Source of the DNA: Chrysochromulina parva
Lineage: Eukaryota; Haptophyta; Prymnesiales; Chrysochromulinaceae
Direction: 5' to 3'
Assembly: GCA_002887195.1 (NCBI GenBank)
Contig: PJAB01000177.1
Location: 1 to 36,069 of the forward strand
Length of the DNA: 36,069 nucleotides
Shown piece after piece: positions 30,660 to 36,069 of the stretch. How positions within the stretch are numbered: position 1 is the first letter of the stretch; every line of letters starts with the position of its first letter. Made by a program: the position numbers and the translations under genes. The notes below the pieces were generated by a model, which worked only from the letters and a program-made list of their open reading frames with translations, was not told the origin of the DNA and did not search any database.

Positions 30660-33093
30660 ATGTCAACAGCCGAGCGTCGAAACCAGCGGGAGCTCGCTGC
30701 GGCCCAGGGCATCTGGTCCACGTCTCGGCCGGCACCGCGTTTGGCGGTGCCTGGAGCGCCGGAGCACCGAGCTGCACCGACACGGCCCGTCACGCCCCGC
30801 GCAGGGCGGCTGAGGACTGCACCCATGAAAGCATTTCAAACGGCGGCCATCAAACACGCGCAAATCGAGGCTCGTGGTCGGCTGCACGCCTCAACAGCTC
30901 AGGGCCGGGTGGAAGCAACTCGCGCTACCAGCAACGACTTGCGAACGCTCCGACACATCGGCACACGCGCGTGGGCCGACGATTCAGATTTTGTCCCAAA
31001 CAGGGTACGGCTCGCCTTCGCCGCGTTCGATCACAACCGCAGCGGATATCTCAACTATCGCGAGCTCCGCAGTGCGCTGCGGCACTACGGCCTCGACGTA
31101 AGCAACCGCGACGCCCAGCGCATGATCGTCGCTTATGATGAGCGGCCTGACGGGCGGTATGTGGCAGGCTCTCGAACAACACCTCTCGCCCTCTCGCCCT
31201 CTAGCTCACAGAGGTCCGATCGGATCGGTGCCTGTGGCTCGCAGGATGGAGCTGCGCGAGTTCGATCAGTTGGTTCAGGATCTCGAGTCCGGCGTCCTCC
31301 GCGCGGCCGCCGCTCCGTCGTATGACCCCGCCAACATCCCACCGCGCGTGTTCGCGGCCTTTCGCGCCCATGACGCGAACCGCGACGGCTACCTCGACCG
31401 CACAGAGATGCGGCACGCGCTGCTGCGCTATGGCATTGACTCGAAGCAGGCAGGAGCCGCGCGCGTGCTCGCCGGCCTGGAAAGGCGCCCGGCGGGTCGC
31501 ATCGACATTGCAGACTTCGCTAAGCTCGTTCGGCAGCTTGAGTCTGGCGAAAGGGCTGCGGCGCGCGAGGCGGTGCCCGCGCGCGTCAGGCGCACCTTCG
31601 AGGCCTTTGACAAGGGTGGCCACGGGCATCTCGAGGTGCGCGAGATTCGAGCGGCACTGCGCCACTACGGGCTGGACGTGACCAAGCCATCGGCCTCGAG
31701 CCTGCTCGACGCATTCGACGCGCGTCCTGTCGGGCGCCTCGACGTGAGCGAGTTTGCACAGCTGGTGAGGGAGATTGAGGCCGAGATGGCGCGCGCTCAG
31801 GCGCCCGCACCGTCTCTGAACTCAGCCCACGCTCGCGACGGCGCTGGAGGCTATCCTGACGAACCTGACGAAGCTGGCGGAGGAGGCTACGGCGGCGGCG
31901 GCGGGTACAGAAGCGAGATCAACCTCGGCGACGGTTATGGTTTCAACAGAAGGAGCGACGCTCAACACGGCGCTGTCGGCGTACGCTCGGCCACCCGTCC
32001 CGCCTCGGAGCATATCTCGGAGCATATCTCGGCCACGCGTCCCGCCTCGGAGCATATCTCGGAGCATATCTCGGCCACGCGTCCCGCCTCGTCGGACCTC
32101 GCCCTGCGGCAGTCGGTGGCAAGCGAGCGCGCGGCAGAGGGGCCCCGCGGCAGCCGGTGGCAAGCGGCGGAGGCGGCCCGCGGCAGCCGGTGGCAAGCGG
32201 CGGAGGCGGCCCGCGGCAGCCGGTGGCAAGCGGCGGAGGCGGAGGTGGCCGCCGCGCGCCTGGACGATGCGTTCGAAGCGCGCCGGCGCCAATACGGCAT
32301 GCACTCGGAGGAGAGCATGCTGCCTCGCGATGATGGATCACTCCCCTTTTACCGAGAAGGGATGCCTTATGGCCACCAGTGGCCGCCCGATGTGAGCGCC
32401 GGAGGGCCGAGCGGCGGCGACGGCGGTTACAACACGCTGCCAGTGAGTGAGGTGATGCGACATCCGGAGAGGCCGTTGCCACGTGCGCCGCTGACGCACA
32501 CCAACCCGCGCCAGGCCCGCGGTGAGCCGAGCAGCTCGAGAGATATCCGCATGCTCGAGGCGTCTCTGCTCACCAAGCTCGACGGGCGCGCGGGCACTGA
32601 CTCGGACATGTCGCGGGCGCGCGTGCTCACAAACCTCTTCGGGGCCGTCAATCCGAATGGCGAGCAGTACGCGAGCGAAGCTGAATTCGTGTCGGCCATC
32701 GGTCGCCTTAGCCTCGGCGCCTCGCCCTACGCTGGCGTGCGCAGCGCCAACCCTCACATGAGGATCAAGTCCGGCTGGAAGTTTGAGGTCCGTCCCCAGA
32801 CGCTCACAGCGCTCTTTGACAAGTACGCGGAGCAGATCGGCTCGGAGCGCCTTGTCGATGTCGAGGCGCTCTACGCGCGCCTCAAGCGAGCCGTTACTCC
32901 GTACGGGCGCGACGCGACGAGCCTCGAGATCGCCGAGCTCGAGATGAGATCCGATCTCGAGCGCGAGCTCAGGGAGCACCCGCACGCGCCGAGGGGGCGC
33001 GCGGGCGGGGGTGGGGTGCTCGTCGGAGCACGCGACTACATCTCGCCGTCTTTCTACGTCGGAGATCGCCGCAACATGCCTCGCCAACACTAA
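30660..33093 (+). CDS. EF-hand repeat protein (781 aa), exons 30660-31156 and 31245-33093
   Basis: ATG at 30660 opens exon 1. Splicing out 31157-31244 joins DERPDGR to MELREFDQLVQDLESG, exactly restoring an EF-hand unit pattern. Three about 75-residue units follow each other. Each has a canonical loop (DHNRSGYLNYRE at 124-135, DANRDGYLDRTE, DKGGHGHLEVRE), then a degenerate partner ending in 'RPxGRxxxxEFxxLVxxxES'. The third loop is weak (G and H at ligand positions). After them come a Gly/Tyr-rich linker, a 14-aa repeat (SATRPASEHISEHI) and an 11-aa repeat (RGSRWQAAEAA). The C-terminal about 200 residues look folded (LTKLDGRAGTDSDMSRARVL ... LTALFDKYAEQIGSERLVDV) and contain further EF-hand-like helices. 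I infer a calcium sensor, possibly flagellar or cytoskeletal. It resembles calcyphosine-type EF-hand chains without a firm family match. Confidence 0.75.
31157..31244 (+). other. Intron (88 nt, phase 2) in the EF-hand gene
   Basis: The donor is gggcg|gtatgtgg and the acceptor is gtggctcgcag|gatggagc. Joining gives DGRMELREF, the same arrangement seen in the next two EF-hand units (AGRIDIADF, VGRLDVSEF), which is strong internal evidence. The intron contains ctctcgccctctcgccctct as a pyrimidine tract, with tgtggcaggctc and tgtggctcgcag near its two ends. Confidence 0.85.
31980..32245 (+). repeat. Two adjacent coding tandem repeats (42-bp and 33-bp units)
   Basis: The 42-bp unit, about 2.5 copies at 31985-32090, encodes SATRPASEHISEHI and itself contains a duplicated tcggagcatatc. 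The 33-bp unit, three copies at about 32145-32245, encodes RGSRWQAAEAA. Copies within each array are almost identical, so the arrays are young. Confidence 0.9.
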
Positions 33094-33664
33094 CTCAAGT
33101 GACGACCGACTCACCGTGGAACCGGAACCGGTCAAGCGAGGACTAACTGTAACCGAACCGTCAAGCGTGAGTACGGGCCTACGGCTGTACCTGTTAGAGA
33201 TCTGGGGGATGCCATGGCGGGCGATTCCCGCCTACATGTTACTGAGCCGGACTCGGCTCTTAGCTCGGCTGGTATACTTCCACCGCGGCGGTCTAATATG
33301 ACGGTGATGAGTAAGTAAGTAAGTAAGTGAAACACGCCTACTAACATGACGGTGATGACGAGCGTGGTCCCGCCGCGCGGGCGTCCGAACATAGCCGTAA
33401 TAATGCCGTAATTCTATCAATGGGCAAAAAATATGAATGATAACGTCGCGAAGCCGACCCTACCGTCATCTCTTCGCCCTTCCCCAACGTATCCCTACCG
33501 CCAGGGGGCCGGGCATCAGCGCGGCCCATATTTGCGTTGCTCACACCGTTTTGGATGGACTTTCCCTGCCAATTTGGCAAAGGCATGTTTGGAGCGTCAC
33601 CATACCATGGTAGGATTCCTTCTGCCCCGTCGCACACGGCTCCCACGTCTCCTCCCCGACCGCG
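33094..33664. other. Intergenic region upstream of the NLR-like gene
   Basis: No gene is supported in 571 bp. Features include ggaaccgg/taaccgaaccg words (about 33117-33170) and a (gtaa)n microsatellite at 33311-33330. The exact 13-mer atgacggtgatga occurs at 33298 and 33346, flanking that microsatellite. The stretch from about 33390 to 33440 is relatively AT-rich. The promoter of the gene at 33665 should lie in the right half. Confidence 0.5.
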
Positions 33665-36069
33665 ATGGACCCGAAGGAGGGCGACTACGTGCGCTTCAAG
33701 CATAAAAGAGTCGAAACTACCGGCGCCGTCATCAAGCGCTCCGGGACACGCATTCGTGTGCAGCCCAAGGACGGCGGAGCGACTCTTTGGAAGGAGTTGA
33801 GTGAGCTTCTGCCTCTTGCTTCTGCTGTCCACGAGGTATCCGAGGCACTTGGCCCCGTGCGGCCTGATGCCTGCGACGACGGGGACGACACCAACCTCGA
33901 CGACATCGACGACGGTGACGCCGCAGTTGAAGTGGCGGCGCAATCGGCTCAGGCAGCGGACGCAAAGGCGGTGGCGGAGGCGGCAGGGGAGCGACTGACG
34001 GAGATGGTGCGCGTCCGAGGGGGCGGCTGCGCCGCGAGCAAGCCTCGCGCGCAAGCCGAGCCATTCATTCAGAACCTGGACGGCCCTCCAAGATCACCAT
34101 CTCTCACTGAGGCAACACCCGAAGACGTAAAGGTCGCAGTGCCAGTGCCCGAGACGACCGACAGCGCGCGTACGGAAGTTGTGGAGCCGGCGGCCGGAAC
34201 GGCGACGGAGGCAGAGTCGGCGCCGGCAGAAGCGAGGGCCGAGATGTGGAACCCGATTGTCGAGATCGGCAGCTCCATTATCGATGCGATTGTGCAGGCC
34301 TTCTCGCCGCGTGGGCCGTCTTCATCCAGATCGTCGAGCTCACCCGATGCGCTGAGCGTACGCAATATGCATCGGGCTATTCTCAAAGCTGACAACTCAC
34401 CTCGCCAGCCTATGACATTTCGAACTTCTACGGACGCCTGTACGCTGCTGCCGCCAAAGCTGCATCAGGCGCTCACAGAGCTCGACAAAATCGTCATAGA
34501 TGTCCTTCTGCGTGGAGCGATTCGGTTGCTATGCGTGAAGTGGCTGCTGATGCAGCCGGACAACTTCAAGATGCTCAACCGACAGGCTCTTGAGCATTTG
34601 GAAATGAGCGGAGCCTCGCCGTCGCCGCTGCTGAGCCGTGAAGAGGCAGCAGCGCTCGTTCGTCGTGGAGATCGGAGCATTGGTACTCTGACCTACGGCT
34701 GGCTCATGTCAGGCGATCCAGATCCGGCCGGGTCGCGCATCCGCGTGCTTCGACGCGCTCTGAAAAGGCTGAACATCAAAGCCTTGTTCTGGGACTTTGG
34801 GTCGTTGTATCAGGCACCAAGGACACAAGAGCAGAAGATTTCTTTTGAGATCGCACTAAAGGGGGGGGCGATGAATCAGCTGTATGCGTCGATCCTTGCA
34901 ACGACCGTGCTCCAGATCGAAGAGATCCCACCCCGGCCAGTCGAGTTCGATGGGGTTGTCTGCTTGTTCGAGCTGAGCTCAAACGTAGATGAGACCATGG
35001 TACGAGCGGCGCTCATCAGGTTTGGGCCTATCGATAGCTGCGACCTGAGCCGCGATCCCGCCATTGTGCGATTTGCCTCGCATGCGTCTGCCGTCGCGGC
35101 CAAGGACGCGGGTGCACCGCCCGGCCTATGCATGGGTCTTGACACGCAATACAACGAGACTCCGTACTTTTCACGTGGATGGTGAGCGCAGCCCGTCCTA
35201 TTCTGCAGATGTGATGTGGGATCCCCTCTCATCGCTTACACGCTCGTCACACACCCTCCTACGCAGGTGCTGCTGCGAGGACTCGTTGAGCCGGGAGCTG
35301 ATGAAGAGGCTGACAGCCTACCCTGCGCTCCGGGTGCACCTCGATAAGCTTCAGCCCAAGGCATTCGCGCTGAGCAGCGATGCGGAGGACGCGAGACCCA
35401 TTGAGGTTAAGGAGAGCGAGCTCGAGGTAGCCGCGGACGTGGCCGTGGAGCGGATCAAGAAGTCCAAGTTCACGAGCAAGGGCGACAAGGACAAGGTCAT
35501 CAGCCTTTATGAGGATTACGCGCGCAACACCGTCGGCGCGCTGACAAGGACGCTAGGGTCGCTTGAGCTGGAATCGACTGAGGGTACGCAGGTGGCGCTG
35601 CCGCCAATGCCCACCGCCGCCGCCGCCGGGATGGCGGCGATGCGCGCATGGCACCTTGAATGTCTCCGCTTGCAGCACGCCTTCATCCCCGACGCCCTCT
35701 CCGGCTTCCGGCTCAACACGCTCACGCAGTGCGTGCCCATCGGCGTGGAGGGGCACGATGCGGACGGCAAGCCGCTCGCGGTGCGCGACGCACGCTCGCT
35801 GTGTGTCTTGCTGCAAGGCCTGCACGCGAGTGCGAGCCCATGCGCGCTGCTCACTGCAGGCCCGGCGGCGGGCAAGACGTGGCTCATGTCGCAGCTGATC
35901 ATGCACTCGATCGACGGCGACCTGCTGCCTATCCTCGTAGAGGTGCAGCGCCTGCAGAAGGCGCTGGCGGAGCACGAGGCCGCGTTCGCCGCGGCGCCCG
36001 ACTGGGTCGACGCTTACCTGCGCCTCACGTGCGCGCCGGATCACTACGGCTTGCTGCGCGCCGCGATGG
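33665..36069 (+). CDS. NLR-like multidomain protein: Tudor-like, TIR/HET-like module with RRM-like insertion, STAND/NACHT-like P-loop NTPase; exons 33665-35181 and 35267->36069 (partial)
   Basis: ATG at 33665 starts MDPKEGDYVRFKHKRVETTG, a small Tudor/KOW-like barrel (about 1-50) ending in LWKELSELLPL. A disordered acidic, Ala/Glu-rich linker runs to about 195. From about 340, TYGWLMSGDPDPAGSRIRVL, IKALFWDFGSLYQAPRTQEQ and MNQLYASILATTVLQIEEIP are followed by an RRM-like stretch (about 431-482: VVCLFELSSNVDETMVRAAL, AIVRFASHASAVAAKDAG). It then continues LDTQYNETPYFSRGW|CCCED. The FWDF...LY and Y..RGWC..E elements recall TIR- or HET-type effector domains, interrupted by the RRM-like piece. 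Exon 2 carries a Walker A loop GPAAGKT (704-710) followed by LLPILVEVQRLQ, as in NACHT/STAND switches. It is open to the right edge, so sensor repeats would lie outside. The NTPase call is firm; the effector call is inference. Confidence 0.65.
35182..35266 (+). other. Intron (85 nt, phase 2) in the NLR-like gene
   Basis: The donor is ggatg|gtgagcgc (near-consensus) and the acceptor is acaccctcctacgcag|gtgctg. Splicing converts FSRGW-stop into YFSRGWCCCEDSLSRELMKR, restoring the RGWC..E motif. The downstream frame stays open for more than 260 codons to the edge. A second AG (ttctgcag, 35207) is a less likely acceptor. Confidence 0.85.

Overview
This is a stretch of nuclear DNA from a photosynthetic, probably flagellated microalga, most likely a haptophyte. 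The genes have no operon structure and no ribosome binding sites. Several are split by short GT-AG introns of 64-96 nt. The sequence is GC-rich and full of low-complexity and tandem-repeat protein tracts. There is a chlorophyll a/c-type antenna protein and a WDR60-like intraflagellar-transport dynein subunit, which implies a cilium. A multidomain protein near the right end resembles families I recall from haptophyte genomes. The taxonomic call is inference, and a pelagophyte or other chlorophyll-c alga is not excluded.

Layout, left to right. A YeeE/YedE-type sulfur transporter runs off the left edge (-). Next is a giant EF-hand/XK-related membrane protein with a very long decapeptide-repeat tail (-, 701-6028), head-to-head with a small unknown gene (+, 6250). 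A two-exon protein O-mannosyltransferase (+, 7279-9837) and a light-harvesting protein (+, 9968) follow. Then come a poly-proline single-pass membrane protein (-, 11016-12929), a coiled-coil protein (-, 13227-14624) and a putatively N-myristoylated flavin amine oxidase (-). The oxidase is head-to-head with a two-exon GH130-like beta-propeller gene (+, 16879-18423). After these are a MORN protein (+), a 1.25-kb gene-free block with tandem repeats, a SET-domain gene with a tiny first exon (-), and a multi-pass membrane protein (-) divergent from a double SH3/Tudor-like protein (+). WDR60 (-) is divergent from a TylF-like O-methyltransferase (+). A small IQ-motif protein (-) precedes a sulfotransferase (-) that is divergent from a three-unit EF-hand protein (+). 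The window ends inside a STAND/NACHT-like P-loop NTPase gene (+).

The genes do not form one pathway. Recurrent themes are calcium/calmodulin signalling (EF-hand, IQ), glycan metabolism (PMT, GH130-like, sulfotransferase) and cilium/membrane proteins. Many neighbours are arranged head-to-head, with only 142-221 bp between coding starts.

The main discoveries are three. First, at least three introns look as if they arose by local duplication of the downstream exon, and most 3' splice junctions read AG|GT. Second, the right-edge gene is an NLR-like protein in which a TIR/HET-like module appears to be interrupted by an RRM-like insertion. Third, about 97-bp direct repeats bracket the amine oxidase gene. 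Starts given here were moved to real ATG codons, or to reconstructed first exons, wherever the longest open frame began at a non-ATG codon.
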